Part shown: piece after piece, positions 1 through 7,995 of the stretch | Position numbering within the stretch: position 1 is the first letter of the stretch | Layout of the letters: each line of letters begins with the position of its first letter | Source of the DNA: Chloroflexota bacterium | Lineage (GTDB): Bacteria > Chloroflexota > Anaerolineae > CG2-30-64-16 | Length of the DNA: 36,464 bases | Assembly (NCBI GenBank): GCA_016876015.1 | Contig: VGOD01000029.1 | Location: forward strand, 1-36,464 | Direction of reading: 5' to 3' | Translations under genes and position numbers: made by a program | Notes under the pieces: model-generated | The model's input: the letters and a program-made list of their open reading frames with translations, nothing else | Database searches by the model: none | What the model was told of the DNA's origin: nothing

Positions 1-992
1 TCCATGCAGGCCGCGGCCGCGTTATCGGCGATGAGCGCGCTCCTGAGACTTGCACTGCCGGCCAGGTGCACGATGGCCGGCCCGCTGCTGTTGCGCGCCA
101 GCGTCACATTGCGCAGACTGAATGTGGCGCTGTTCCGCAGCACACCGCCGGTTCCGCGATTCTGCGCCAGCGTCGCATTCACCAGGGAAAGCGCGCCCTG
201 GTTGTGGATGGTTGCGCCGTCGCTGGCCACGTTGCCGCCGAACCAGGCGCGCTCGAAACCCAACGCGCCATCGTTCCACACCGCGCTGCCGCTGCTCGCC
301 TGGTTGCCGGTCATGCGGACATCTCTGAAAGTGGCCCAACCCAGGGACTCATTGTAGAAGCCGCCGCCCTCGCCCAGCGCGCGGTTGTCCCTGAAGTCGC
401 CGCCGACCAGCACGAGCGTGCGGCCGTTGGCGATCGCTCCGCCCCGCCGTCTGGCCGTGTTACCCTGGAGGCGAATCCCCGTGATCGTCATCACGCCTTC
501 ATTGTAGATGGCGCCGCCGTCGTAGTCGGCGCGGCTGTCCCGGATTTCCAGCGATTCGAGCGTCAGGATTCCTTTGTTGAAGAGCGCGCCGCCCGAGCGG
601 GCGTGGCCGTTCACCAGGGTGAAACCGCGCAGTGTAGAGGTGTACCCCCAGATGGCCCAAAAGATCTGATGACCGCCGCCATCCACGGTCACGCGGCCCG
701 GTTCGGCGATCAGGGTCAGGTCTTTGGCGATGGAGAGGCTGTGCTCGTTGTAGTAGCCGGGATAGACCACGATAGTCTCGCCGCTCCAGGCCGCGGCGAT
801 CGCATCCGCGATGCGCCTGTGGCAGCGATGGGCGCCGGTCGGATCCACACAAAGCACACCGGCGCGCGCCGTGTTCGTCGTTCCGACGAACAGCCATAGC
901 AGTGTGGCCACGCTCACCATCAGCCAACGGGCCGAAGCCCCTTTCGGCGTCAGTCCAAGCGATGGGTGAGCGCGGGAAAACGATGATTCCAT
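1..992 (-). CDS. Exported beta-helix (polymorphic repeat) surface protein, C-terminus outside window
   Basis: The frame stays open from the ATG at 992 to the window edge, so about 330 N-terminal residues are seen and the end is missing. A good GGAGGTGAG ribosome site lies just before the ATG. The N-terminus has a hydrophobic segment (about residues 23-37) followed by TARA-G, a plausible signal peptidase site near residue 44. The rest is made of short repeats of the form N-x-G-x-L-x-(L/F)-x-x-(V/L/A)-x-(L/F), with many 'GGA(I/L)xN' and 'NxGxL' turns, typical of right-handed parallel beta-helix proteins of the pectate-lyase-like or polymorphic outer-membrane repeat type. It is the last visible gene of the Wzz-like/TolB-like operon, 21 nt after the TolB-like stop. 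A role as surface-exposed or carbohydrate-binding protein is inferred; no catalytic residue can be assigned. Confidence 0.8.
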   Translation of the reverse strand, partial: MESSFSRAHPSLGLTPKGASARWLMVSVATLLWLFVGTTNTARAGVLCVDPTGAHRCHRRIADAIAAAWSGETIVVYPGYYNEHSLSIAKDLTLIAEPGRVTVDGGGHQIFWAIWGYTSTLRGFTLVNGHARSGGALFNKGILTLESLEIRDSRADYDGGAIYNEGVMTITGIRLQGNTARRRGGAIANGRTLVLVGGDFRDNRALGEGGGFYNESLGWATFRDVRMTGNQASSGSAVWNDGALGFERAWFGGNVASDGATIHNQGALSLVNATLAQNRGTGGVLRNSATFSLRNVTLARNSSGPAIVHLAGSASLRSALIADNAAAACM

Positions 993-1013
993 GCTCTCAC
1001 CTCCTGCCTTTCC

Positions 1014-2063
1014 TTACCGCGTCCAGGCGGGGAAGCGATCCATGCCCTGGCTGGCGGTCAGCGGCCGGGGATCCTTCCCATCCGCACGCATGAGATAGAG
1101 CTCCCAGTCTTGGGTGCGCCTCGACGAGAAGAGAATGAACTTGCCGTTGCCCGCCCAGGCCGGGTTTTCATCCTCTTGGGGCGGGGTCATGAGCAATCGC
1201 GGCTCGCCGCCAGCCGCCGGCGCAACGAAGACGCCGCGCACGATGCCCGCGCGATTCGAGACGAACACGATCGTCTTGCCATCGGGCGACCAGCGCGGCG
1301 CGTCGTCGGTATAGAGCCCGCGCGTCAGACGGGTCATTGCGCCAGTCGCCGGCGTCAGGGTGTAGAGGTTCTGGCCGCCCTCCCGATCGGAAACGAAGAC
1401 GAGCTTCTTGCCGTCCGGCGACCAACTGGGGCGCAGGTTATTGTAGTCGTCGGTCAGCAGCCGCTTGAGATCGCCGCCATCAGCATTGACCAGATGTAGC
1501 CCGTAGCGACCGCCCTGGTTACTGTAGAATGCGATCTGCTTGCCGTCCGGCGACCAGGCCGGGCCGATGCACAGGCTGTCGTCCAGCGCAGCGAGCATGC
1601 GCTGGTTACCGCCATCCGCATCCATCACGTACAGGTTGAGCTTGCGAGGATCGTCTCGGCCGCTGATGAAGGCGATCTGCTTGCCGTTGGGCGACCAGGC
1701 CGGCTCGACATCCAGCGCGGGCGAGGTGGTGAGCTGGCGCAGCTCTGAGCCGTCCCCCTTCATGGTCCAGATGTCGAAGTTTCCCGCCCGCTCGGAGTGA
1801 AAGGCGATCCGGCCTCCCAGCCCGAGCGCCGCGGCATCCTTCACCAGGTCGGTGGCATGGGCCGCGGCCTCGGCCGCCGAGGGCGGCGACGTGAACGGGT
1901 TGGCGCTCACCGGTGAGGTGAACGCCCCTGAGGTGGGCGCGACGGCGTCGCGCGTCGGCGTCGCCGACAGCCGACCGCACCCTGCGATCAAGAGAAGACA
2001 GATCAGGCTGGTGAAGAGGACAGAGGCCCTGTTTCCCTGACGAGAAGATGTTGCGTTTGTCAT
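1014..2063 (-). CDS. TolB-like six-bladed beta-propeller lipoprotein (PD40 repeats)
   Basis: The 349-residue product starts at the ATG at 2063, which has AGAAAGGA upstream; the longer in-frame extension lies inside the upstream gene and is unlikely. Residues 1-30 form a lipoprotein signal: a hydrophobic stretch ending in the lipobox LIAGC, so the mature protein should be lipid-anchored. After a Thr/Pro/Ala-rich linker come six PD40-type blades, each with a (P)xWSPDGKxIxF core preceded by 'S(D/N)R' and 'LY' elements; the last ends in PAWTR. Such propellers (TolB C-terminal domain, dipeptidyl-peptidase-like propellers) mediate protein contacts and have no catalytic centre. Its ATG overlaps the TGA of the Wzz-like gene (ATGA), so translation is probably coupled and the two may act together at the membrane. 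The exact role is unknown. Confidence 0.85.
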   Translation of the reverse strand: MTNATSSRQGNRASVLFTSLICLLLIAGCGRLSATPTRDAVAPTSGAFTSPVSANPFTSPPSAAEAAAHATDLVKDAAALGLGGRIAFHSERAGNFDIWTMKGDGSELRQLTTSPALDVEPAWSPNGKQIAFISGRDDPRKLNLYVMDADGGNQRMLAALDDSLCIGPAWSPDGKQIAFYSNQGGRYGLHLVNADGGDLKRLLTDDYNNLRPSWSPDGKKLVFVSDREGGQNLYTLTPATGAMTRLTRGLYTDDAPRWSPDGKTIVFVSNRAGIVRGVFVAPAAGGEPRLLMTPPQEDENPAWAGNGKFILFSSRRTQDWELYLMRADGKDPRPLTASQGMDRFPAWTR

Positions 2064-3304
2064 CGTGCGTTCCTTTCTGGCGCTCGCGATTCCTGCGCAA
2101 ACTCGACCACCAGCGCCAGCATGATGCCGCCCAGCGCGCCCAGCGCGATGGCCGCGGCCAGGTTGAGTAGCCAATTCGGCGTGGCTCGTTCTTCGGGCAG
2201 GTTTGCCTTCTGCAGCAGCATCAGGGGCGGGCCGACCACCTGTTGCTGGATGGGAATTTCGGTGACCTTGCGCTGCAGGGCGCGCACCGCTTCTTCGCTC
2301 AAGGAATACTCACGATACAGGCGATTGCGGTCCTGGATCTGCGCCGCCAGCTCCGCCTGGATCGCATTGGTCTCGCGGCGAAGGCGCTCGGCCGTCTCGG
2401 CCAGCGACTTCTCCTCAACCGAGAGGGTTTGCAACAACTGGCCGAAGTCGCCGCTCATCGCATCCACACGTTGGCGGTTCAGGCTGCCGCGTTGAACCAG
2501 GAGAGGCGCGTTAAGCGCCTCGAGCGGCAAGGCGCTGAACGGGGTCCCGGACGCCTGGGCCGCCCGCGCCCGATCCTGCAACAGGCGGATGCGCGACAGC
2601 GCCAGCTCGTAATCGGCCAATGCGCTGTTGTTGAGCACCAACTCCTGCTGTAACAGTGGCATGGCCGCGGCCAGCGTCCCCTCCTTCAGCGCGGCCAGGT
2701 CGCCGCCGAACTCCAGCCCCAGGCCGGTGCGGGCCTGGAACTCTCTCAGCGCCTGCACGGCCGCATCCAACCGGGCCTGCGCCAGCTCTAGTTCCTTCTC
2801 GAAACGCACGCGATCGGCGCTCTGGCCGTATTGCGCATCAATGGCTGCGATCCATGCCTCGGCCCAGGCATTGGTGAGCGCCTGAGCCAGCTCGGCCGTG
2901 GCCGCGCTTGCCCGCAGATAGACGAGCCGGCCCTGGCCGTTGCGCACACTGACCTCGCGGCGGAGCTGCGTCGGGTCGTGCAAGGCGACCGGCAGGCGGT
3001 CGCCCAGCGCGGCGATCACCGTCTGCGCGAGTTGCTTGCCGATGGTCTTGTCGCTGATCAAGGCGTTGTATTCGGCGCGGCGGTCGAGCCGGAGATCTTC
3101 GACGACCGTTTGGAAGCTGACATCGAGTCGCGGCGCGTATTTTGGCGGCTGGGCCGTGAGGACGGCCTGCCCTTCATAGCTGACCGGCTGCACCAGGCTG
3201 AACGCGACCGCAGCAAGCAGTGTGGCCGCCAGCGTCAGCGCCACGATGCGCCATCGCCGGCGCAGAATGGCCAGGTATTGACTCAAGCTGAATTCTCGCT
3301 CCAT
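2060..3304 (-). CDS. Wzz-like polysaccharide chain-length/co-polymerase protein
   Basis: 414 residues from the ATG at 3304, preceded by AGGAG five bases upstream. The architecture is that of Wzz/polysaccharide co-polymerases: a short cytoplasmic start with the motif SLSQYLAILRRRWR, a first membrane helix at about residues 19-38, a long periplasmic or extracellular part rich in Ala/Leu/Glu/Arg predicted as coiled coil (about 150-350), a proline-containing approach (NLPEERATPNW), and a second membrane helix (about 377-400). No C-terminal tyrosine-kinase domain is present. In the family, such proteins set chain length of, or help export, surface polysaccharide. It is the first gene of an operon with the TolB-like lipoprotein (4-nt overlap) and the beta-helix protein, transcribed from the promoter at 3501-3528. 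The upstream GT-C gene fits a polysaccharide role. Confidence 0.85.
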   Translation of the reverse strand: MEREFSLSQYLAILRRRWRIVALTLAATLLAAVAFSLVQPVSYEGQAVLTAQPPKYAPRLDVSFQTVVEDLRLDRRAEYNALISDKTIGKQLAQTVIAALGDRLPVALHDPTQLRREVSVRNGQGRLVYLRASAATAELAQALTNAWAEAWIAAIDAQYGQSADRVRFEKELELAQARLDAAVQALREFQARTGLGLEFGGDLAALKEGTLAAAMPLLQQELVLNNSALADYELALSRIRLLQDRARAAQASGTPFSALPLEALNAPLLVQRGSLNRQRVDAMSGDFGQLLQTLSVEEKSLAETAERLRRETNAIQAELAAQIQDRNRLYREYSLSEEAVRALQRKVTEIPIQQQVVGPPLMLLQKANLPEERATPNWLLNLAAAIALGALGGIMLALVVEFAQESRAPERNAR

Positions 3305-3419
3305 GAGGGCTCCTGCTGATGGGAGATAATCGGGAATGACCGTCATTCTGAGCGGGCCGGCCTTGGTTCTCTCGTTATGGCGTGAAACCAGCGAGGAATC
3401 CATTCGCTACCGATACTCA

Positions 3420-3496
3420 GTAGATCACAGGTTCATGCTCCAAGCGAGTTCATGACCCGCCGGATCACGGATCCGGCCTGAGCAATTGTGATCTAC
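3420..3496 (-). promoter_or_regulatory. Leader inverted repeats upstream of the Wzz-like operon
   Basis: A 10-bp inverted repeat GTAGATCACA (3420-3429) / TGTGATCTAC (3487-3496) encloses an inner hairpin with 8-bp arms GCCGGATC/GATCCGGC and a 3-base loop (3459-3477). An 11-bp direct repeat CTACCGATACT occurs at 3407-3417 and 3493-3503. The outer arm lies at the expected transcription start of the promoter at 3501-3528, so the structure would form in the 5' leader of the Wzz-like mRNA, or act as a DNA operator. The function is inferred; the repeats are seen directly. Confidence 0.5.
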
Positions 3497-3500
3497 CGAT

Positions 3501-3528
3501 ACTATACTGCAAATGGCGCAACGGTCAA
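3501..3528 (-). promoter_or_regulatory. Sigma-70-type promoter of the Wzz-like operon
   Basis: On the minus strand, TTGACC (3523-3528) is separated by 16 bp from TATAGT (3501-3506). It points at the Wzz-like gene, which starts about 190 nt downstream, and lies between that gene and the stop of the GT-C gene. The long leader contains the inverted repeats described separately. Confidence 0.6.
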
Positions 3529-3544
3529 GTCGCGGCCGACGGCC

Positions 3545-6010
3545 TTATCGAACGATGAACGGCACGAAGTTCTTCTGGTCGCGGCGCTGCACCCGAAGGC
3601 GCGCCAGCGCCGCCGCGTCGTTCGGCAGGCGCTCGCCGGAACGTCCGGCTGCGCTGGCGCGGCCAGTCGCGTCGTACAGGCCGATGGTCAGGGCGTAATG
3701 GCCCGCGGGCATGTCGGCCGGCAGGTGGATGGCGTGAGAGTCCTCGATCTGCTCGCCTCTGTCCCACAACCCGGTGGGATAGAGGCCGCCAGCCGGCGGG
3801 CCGTCGCCGAACGCGGCCGGCCGGCCCACAGGGCTGGCTTCCCCAGGCTCACGCCCCAGGTCGCGGTCGAGGTGTACGAACACCTGGTAGTCGGCCGCGG
3901 GCCGGCCTAACGCACTCCAGGCCAGGGTCACGGTCACGACATCGCCGGCCACCAGGATCGGCTCCGCGCTCATCCATGCCGCGGCGTCCAGCCGGATCGT
4001 CTCCGCGAAGACCGCGCCGACAAACGCCGCGTTGCCCGCGAGCTGCGCGGCGGGCGTTGGTTCCCCAGGCGCGTCCCTGGGCGCCAGCTTGAAGCGTTCT
4101 AACATGATCGCATCGCCGACCGCGTCGCCGTGGGCATCCGTGATCGGCAGATGTTCTCCAGCCCGATCTGGATTGCGTCCGCCGATGTCGTCGAGAAACA
4201 GCGCCACCTTCACGCGGCCCAGGATCGGCAGCCGCGTCCCAGGCGTCGCGGCGATGATGGGCTCTTCGACGACCACCCAATAGGTCTCTCGCATGAGCCG
4301 TCCGGGCTGCCAGATGGTCGCGGCATAAGCGCCTCGGCCAGGATAGGTGTGCACCTGCCCCACCTTGTTCTGCTGCGCGTCGAGCAGATGCACGGCGAGG
4401 GTGTAGTCGCGGTCGGTCGGTTTGAGCGTGCGCCACAGCAGCGTCACGCCCAACGCCTCGCCGGGACGAACCGTCTCGGGCCACAGCTCATAGGCGAGCA
4501 GCTCGGCCGCATCGCCGAAGCGCGCATCCAATGGCTGCTCGCCCGGCAAAAGGGTCGCATCGCGCGGCGCAGCCGGCGGCGCGTAGGCCGGGATGATGAC
4601 GCCCAACGGCAGCACGATGTTGAGGGCGACAAGGATGAGGCCGAGGCTCAGGAGGCCGGCGCCGGTGAGCGTAACTCGCCGTGGTTGGGAAGGCCGTTGG
4701 GGTGAGCTTGTCGAACGCTCACCGCCCGCCAGCGTATCCAAACCCAACGCCAGCAACGTTGCCACTGCCCCCAGCGCGGGGAGGAGATAGCGCCCTCGGA
4801 TTAGATCGCCGCCGTAGTCGAAGTCGCGGTAGGCGGCCATGAGGAAAACCGAAATCACCAGGACAGCCAGCAGTCCCGCGGCGATCTTGCGGTCGAATGG
4901 GGTGCGGCGCTGCGCCAGCCAGCCGAGCCAGCCGAGCAACCCGACCGCGCACAGAGCGGCGAATAGCCAGTAGACCCACCGATAGGCTTCCAGGTTGCCC
5001 CACCCGAAAGACGCCCAAAACGTGCGAAACGCATAGACCAATGCCGAAGGCAGCGCGGCCCATTGCACCGGCGCTGCATCGCCGATCCTGGCGATCCAGC
5101 GGTCGAACAGACGATAGAGCACCCAGGGATCGCGCGGCAGCCAGTGACCGGTGGCTCGCCAGTTGCTCACGAACCATGCGCCGCCGGCCGCCGTCGCCGC
5201 CAGGAGCGTCAGACCGATGGTCAGCCACACGGCCCGGCGGCTCTCGCCACGCCGGAGGGCGCGTATGCCGCCGGCGATCAGCGCGAGCAGGACGAACGGC
5301 AGCAGCGCCAGCGCCGAAAGCTTGGTCAGCAGCGCCAGCCCGGCCGCCAACGCCAGCGCCAGCGCCGGCAAGGGGCGCAGGCCCTCGAGCACGACCTGGA
5401 CGGCCAGCCACGCCACGATGCACCCCAGCGCCGCGATCAAGACATCATTGGTGACGACGCTGCTGATGAAGAGGTATTGGGGCGAAGACGCCGCAATCGC
5501 CAACGCGATCAGCGCGACCGAAGGACGGCCGGGCGCGAGCAGCCGTCCCAGGCGGTAGACTGCGGCTAGGCCGAGCAGCCCGATCAGCAACGAGGCGCCG
5601 CGCGCCAGTCGCAGCGCCAGCAGCGTGCCGCGCCATGGGAAGCGTTCCTGCTCTGGGTGATGGACGGCCGCGTTGATGCCGCCGACGCCGGAGTTCGAGC
5701 CGAAATAGGGGTTGACATCAGGGCGAACGCCGTCTGCGACGTCCACCAGCATCACCGGCAAGGCCGCGACGATGTAATAGAGGGGCGGCTGGTTCGCCTC
5801 GTCGTATTCGTATTCGGTGGTCAGGCGCTGGTCGGGGGGCGGCAATGCGCGATGGCGGGCGACGTATTCGACGAATTTGTAGTGCGCCCACTCGTCGTGC
5901 GCCTCCCATGGCGGCACGGCCAGGCTGTAGAGCACGCCCAAGACCAGGTGCAGCGCCAGGATCGCCGCCGCCCAGCGACCATGGCGCGTCAGTTGCATTA
6001 CTCGCTGCAT
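3545..6010 (-). CDS. Large GT-C fold membrane glycosyltransferase (DUF2142/GT39-like)
   Basis: 821 residues from the ATG at 6010 (GGGAGAGA upstream); the in-frame extension beyond 6010 translates a hairpin repeat and was rejected. The N-terminal two thirds are strongly hydrophobic with about ten to twelve membrane helices. After the first helix comes WEAHDEWAHY (residues 35-44), the acidic loop expected of GT-C enzymes, and then QPPLYY (74-79), a motif typical of DUF2142/PMT-like proteins. A soluble C-terminal part of about 350 residues contains beta-rich repeats with 'YxVFVHLxD' and 'LxxGxYxLxIGLYD' elements, seen in exported domains of related proteins. Likely a polyprenyl-phosphate-sugar-dependent glycosyltransferase of the membrane; substrate unknown. 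It contains an in-frame hairpin repeat (4701-4723) in a linker between membrane part and C-terminal part. Confidence 0.8.
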   Translation of the reverse strand: MQRVMQLTRHGRWAAAILALHLVLGVLYSLAVPPWEAHDEWAHYKFVEYVARHRALPPPDQRLTTEYEYDEANQPPLYYIVAALPVMLVDVADGVRPDVNPYFGSNSGVGGINAAVHHPEQERFPWRGTLLALRLARGASLLIGLLGLAAVYRLGRLLAPGRPSVALIALAIAASSPQYLFISSVVTNDVLIAALGCIVAWLAVQVVLEGLRPLPALALALAAGLALLTKLSALALLPFVLLALIAGGIRALRRGESRRAVWLTIGLTLLAATAAGGAWFVSNWRATGHWLPRDPWVLYRLFDRWIARIGDAAPVQWAALPSALVYAFRTFWASFGWGNLEAYRWVYWLFAALCAVGLLGWLGWLAQRRTPFDRKIAAGLLAVLVISVFLMAAYRDFDYGGDLIRGRYLLPALGAVATLLALGLDTLAGGERSTSSPQRPSQPRRVTLTGAGLLSLGLILVALNIVLPLGVIIPAYAPPAAPRDATLLPGEQPLDARFGDAAELLAYELWPETVRPGEALGVTLLWRTLKPTDRDYTLAVHLLDAQQNKVGQVHTYPGRGAYAATIWQPGRLMRETYWVVVEEPIIAATPGTRLPILGRVKVALFLDDIGGRNPDRAGEHLPITDAHGDAVGDAIMLERFKLAPRDAPGEPTPAAQLAGNAAFVGAVFAETIRLDAAAWMSAEPILVAGDVVTVTLAWSALGRPAADYQVFVHLDRDLGREPGEASPVGRPAAFGDGPPAGGLYPTGLWDRGEQIEDSHAIHLPADMPAGHYALTIGLYDATGRASAAGRSGERLPNDAAALARLRVQRRDQKNFVPFIVR
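4701..4723. repeat. Hairpin repeat embedded in frame in the GT-C gene
   Basis: GGTGAGC and GCTCACC form a 7-bp inverted repeat around TTGTCGAAC. The AGCTTGTCGAA core is a common theme of dispersed palindromic repeats in bacterial genomes. Here it codes for the low-complexity, Ser/Thr/Pro/Arg-rich linker just after the last membrane helices and is read without a frameshift. Confidence 0.45.
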
Positions 6011-6068
6011 TTCACTTTCTCTCCCACCAAGCGCCGGCGCTTGGTGGGGCATGAATTGGGCCCGACAG

Positions 6069-6104
6069 AAGAAACCCGGCTTCTCCGGAGAAGCCGGGTT
6101 TCTT
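6069..6104. terminator. Perfect 18-bp-arm hairpin between brnA and the GT-C gene
   Basis: A perfect palindrome with 18-bp arms and no loop (arm begins AAGAAACCCGGC, centre TCCGGA). It lies 31 nt after the BrnA stop on the minus strand and 58 nt before the GT-C start. GC-rich core and A/T-rich outer arms resemble a bidirectional intrinsic terminator, but the T-rich part is inside the stem. It may equally be a dispersed palindromic repeat unit. Confidence 0.5.
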
Positions 6105-6135
6105 GTCGTTACTGTGAACGCGCCTTTCACGCGAC

Positions 6136-6417
6136 CTATGCCATCTCGGGCTCCTTGTGCGCCTCAACATATATCCGCAAAGCCGCGCGCATACGTCGCT
6201 CCCAACCGTCCGCCTGGGAATTGAACCAGGCGAACACATCGGGATCCACCCGCATCATTACGACTACTTTCTTCTGTTCACGCGATCGCCAGGTTGCGCG
6301 TTCGAAGAAGTGGTCGTCGAGCGGCGGAATATCCGAGTAGTCAATCTCGTCATCCGTCATCGCTCGCAGCGCTTCCCAGTCAGTTCGCGATTGCTTCTCT
6401 GAATTTCCGTCGCTCAT
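6136..6417 (-). CDS. brnA: BrnA-family antitoxin
   Basis: 93 residues from the ATG at 6417 (GAAAGG upstream). The C-terminal half reads KKVVVMMRVDPDVFAWF, then a helix with WERRMRAALRIYVEAHK, the ribbon-helix-helix DNA-binding form of BrnA antitoxins. The N-terminal part is acidic (MTDDEIDYSDIPPLDD), the usual toxin-contact and linker region. In the family, BrnA neutralises BrnT and represses their shared promoter. Its start overlaps the 3' end of the BrnT gene by 38 nt, the canonical toxin-first order. A hairpin follows its stop. Confidence 0.9.
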   Translation of the reverse strand: MSDGNSEKQSRTDWEALRAMTDDEIDYSDIPPLDDHFFERATWRSREQKKVVVMMRVDPDVFAWFNSQADGWERRMRAALRIYVEAHKEPEMA

Positions 6418-6658
6418 GCCTATTTGCCTTTCGCGCGGAGATGATGCGGATCGTGTCGCCCTGACGTTCCGTAAAGACGACAACGACAGGGATGTCGCCC
6501 AAAAGCCCGATTCCTATCCAACGGTCTTCTCCGTAATCCTCGCGCTCGTCCAGTTCTGCAAGCATCGGGCCGTCAAAAACTGGCGGCACATCCGCAAGGT
6601 CAATCTTGTGGTCGCGGATGTTGGTCTCGTTCTTCGCTTCATCCCATGCGAACCGCAT
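6380..6658 (-). CDS. brnT: BrnT-family ribonuclease toxin
   Basis: 92 residues, the standard length for BrnT. It begins FAWDEAKNETNIRDHKI, the usual FEWDxxKxxxNxxKHxI start; the middle carries 'EDRWIGIGLLGDIPVVVVFTER' related strands, and the end carries IRIISARKANRHERRKF, the conserved RIISARkAxxxERxxY segment with catalytic basic residues. In the family BrnT is a RelE-fold ribonuclease that inhibits translation. It lies just after the GT4 gene but has its own promoter (6722-6750), whose -35 box overlaps the end of the GT4 gene. No strong ribosome site is seen before the ATG. Confidence 0.92.
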   Translation of the reverse strand: MRFAWDEAKNETNIRDHKIDLADVPPVFDGPMLAELDEREDYGEDRWIGIGLLGDIPVVVVFTERQGDTIRIISARKANRHERRKFREAIAN

Positions 6659-6721
6659 AGACCCGTCCGTTCGATGATGTACTCTCTTCGGTCCTCAGCC
6701 CGTCGCCCCATCGCAAACGCC

Positions 6722-6750
6722 ATTATGACATGTTTCATGCGCGCCGTCAA
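6722..6750 (-). promoter_or_regulatory. brnTA promoter with a near-palindrome in the spacer
   Basis: On the minus strand TTGACG (6745-6750), 17 bp spacer, CATAAT (6722-6727). The -35 box overlaps the GT4 stop codon. The spacer and -10 hold the near-palindrome ATGAAACATGTCAT (6723-6736), a candidate operator for the ribbon-helix-helix protein BrnA. The operator role is inferred from the known autoregulation of the family. Confidence 0.6.
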
Positions 6751-7949
6751 GAGGAAAACGGAACACCGCAGGGCGAAGTCACGCTTTGGTAGACCCCTTC
6801 GACGATATCGGCCGCGTGCGACCAGGTGTAGGCGCGCTCCGCGCGCTCACGCAGCTTCCGGCCGCGCAGCGCGGCGCCGGCTGGATCGTCCAGGAGCTGG
6901 CCCAACGCGCCGGCCAGCGCCTGCGGCTCGTTCGGCGGCGCATAGACGCCCCATTGGCCCAGGTATTCACGATGGATGGGGATGTCGGTGGCCGCGACCG
7001 GCAGCCCGGCCGCCATGTAGGTGAGCGCCTTGCCGCTGCCCTCGGTGGCCGAGAGCTTGGGCGCAACCGCTATCTCGCCAAGCGCCAGGTGGATCGGCGC
7101 GAGCTCATAGGGCACGCCGCCGGTCAGGGTCACGCGGCCGGTCAGCCCCAACGTTTCAGCCTGACGCCGATAGCGATCCACAAATGGAAAGCCCATCAGC
7201 AGCAGATGGACGTCGCCATAGCGTTCCGCCAGGCGCGCCATAGCCGCCAGCAGCAAATCCGTGCCCTGGTAGGTCGCCAGCAGCCCCAGGTAGACGATCA
7301 CGCGCCCTCCCGGCCGCAGGCCCAACCGTGTGCGCAGAGCCGCCAGCTCAGCGGGATCGAAGGCTACGGCAGGATGGAAGAAGCAGGGATCCACGCTGTC
7401 TGGCAGGCTGATGATGCGACCAGGGGAAACCCCAAAGCGATCTGCCAGCAGGCGCCGGCCGTGGGCCGAGCTGACCAGGACCGCGGCTGGCCGCTGGTCT
7501 ATCCAGCGCTCCAGCCGCTGCAACAGCGGCAGCCACCGCGACCGCAGCGACAAGAAGCGGTGATCCAGCATCTCAGCCGTCAGGCTGCCCTGGAAGTCGA
7601 AGACCAGGGGCCGGCGCATGAGCGCGGCGATGGCCCAGCCGATCAGCGCGCCTTCGTGCAGATAGGCATGGATCACGTCTGGCCGAAAGCGCAGCGCGAC
7701 AGCCAGCGCGGTCGGCGCGAGCAGGGCATCCAGCGCGATCTTGAGCCGCGATGAGCCGACCTGGATCGCGCCGGCCCTGGGCCAGGGCGCACGCGTGGTC
7801 GGCAGGCCAGCCACATCCCGGCCGCTCGGATAGGCGACCAGGCGCACCGTGTGCCCGCGGCCGGCCAGGGCGGTCAGTTGGCCGCGAATCCGCACATGAC
7901 AGCCGTAATCCGCAAAGAAACTGGTTGGCGCGATGGCCAGGATGCGCAT
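6747..7949 (-). CDS. GT4-family (GT-B fold) glycosyltransferase
   Basis: 400 residues from the ATG at 7949; an upstream GTG at 7970 lies in the heptamer array and is less likely. The N-terminal Rossmann-like domain starts RILAIAPTSFFADYGCHVRI, with a glycine-rich turn expected in group 1 glycosyltransferases. The C-terminal half contains GGRVIVYLGLLATYQGTDLLL, VTLTGGVPYEL and the donor-binding region ATEGSGKALTYMAAGLPVAA, typical of GT4 enzymes. It probably moves a sugar from a nucleotide donor to a lipid, glycan or small acceptor; substrate unknown. It is the last gene of the operon that begins with the M50 protease, 24 nt after the GIY-YIG stop. Confidence 0.85.
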   Translation of the reverse strand: MRILAIAPTSFFADYGCHVRIRGQLTALAGRGHTVRLVAYPSGRDVAGLPTTRAPWPRAGAIQVGSSRLKIALDALLAPTALAVALRFRPDVIHAYLHEGALIGWAIAALMRRPLVFDFQGSLTAEMLDHRFLSLRSRWLPLLQRLERWIDQRPAAVLVSSAHGRRLLADRFGVSPGRIISLPDSVDPCFFHPAVAFDPAELAALRTRLGLRPGGRVIVYLGLLATYQGTDLLLAAMARLAERYGDVHLLLMGFPFVDRYRRQAETLGLTGRVTLTGGVPYELAPIHLALGEIAVAPKLSATEGSGKALTYMAAGLPVAATDIPIHREYLGQWGVYAPPNEPQALAGALGQLLDDPAGAALRGRKLRERAERAYTWSHAADIVEGVYQSVTSPCGVPFSS

Positions 7950-7960
7950 TCTCTTCGCCC

Positions 7961-7995
7961 CACGCTCCACGCCTCACGCCTCACGCTTCACGCCC
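7961..7995. repeat. Heptamer array, five units of CACGCYT
   Basis: Five tandem 7-mers: CACGCTC, CACGCCT, CACGCCT, CACGCTT, CACGCCC. The array covers the gap between the GIY-YIG and GT4 genes and supplies the GIY-YIG stop codon (TGA on the minus strand, 7974-7976). Confidence 0.8.

Noticed and set aside
499..927. 142-residue minus-strand gene and overlapping plus-strand frames at 4-899
   Set aside because: They overlap the beta-helix frame that has a ribosome site, a signal peptide and regular repeats; the others are shadows caused by high GC content.
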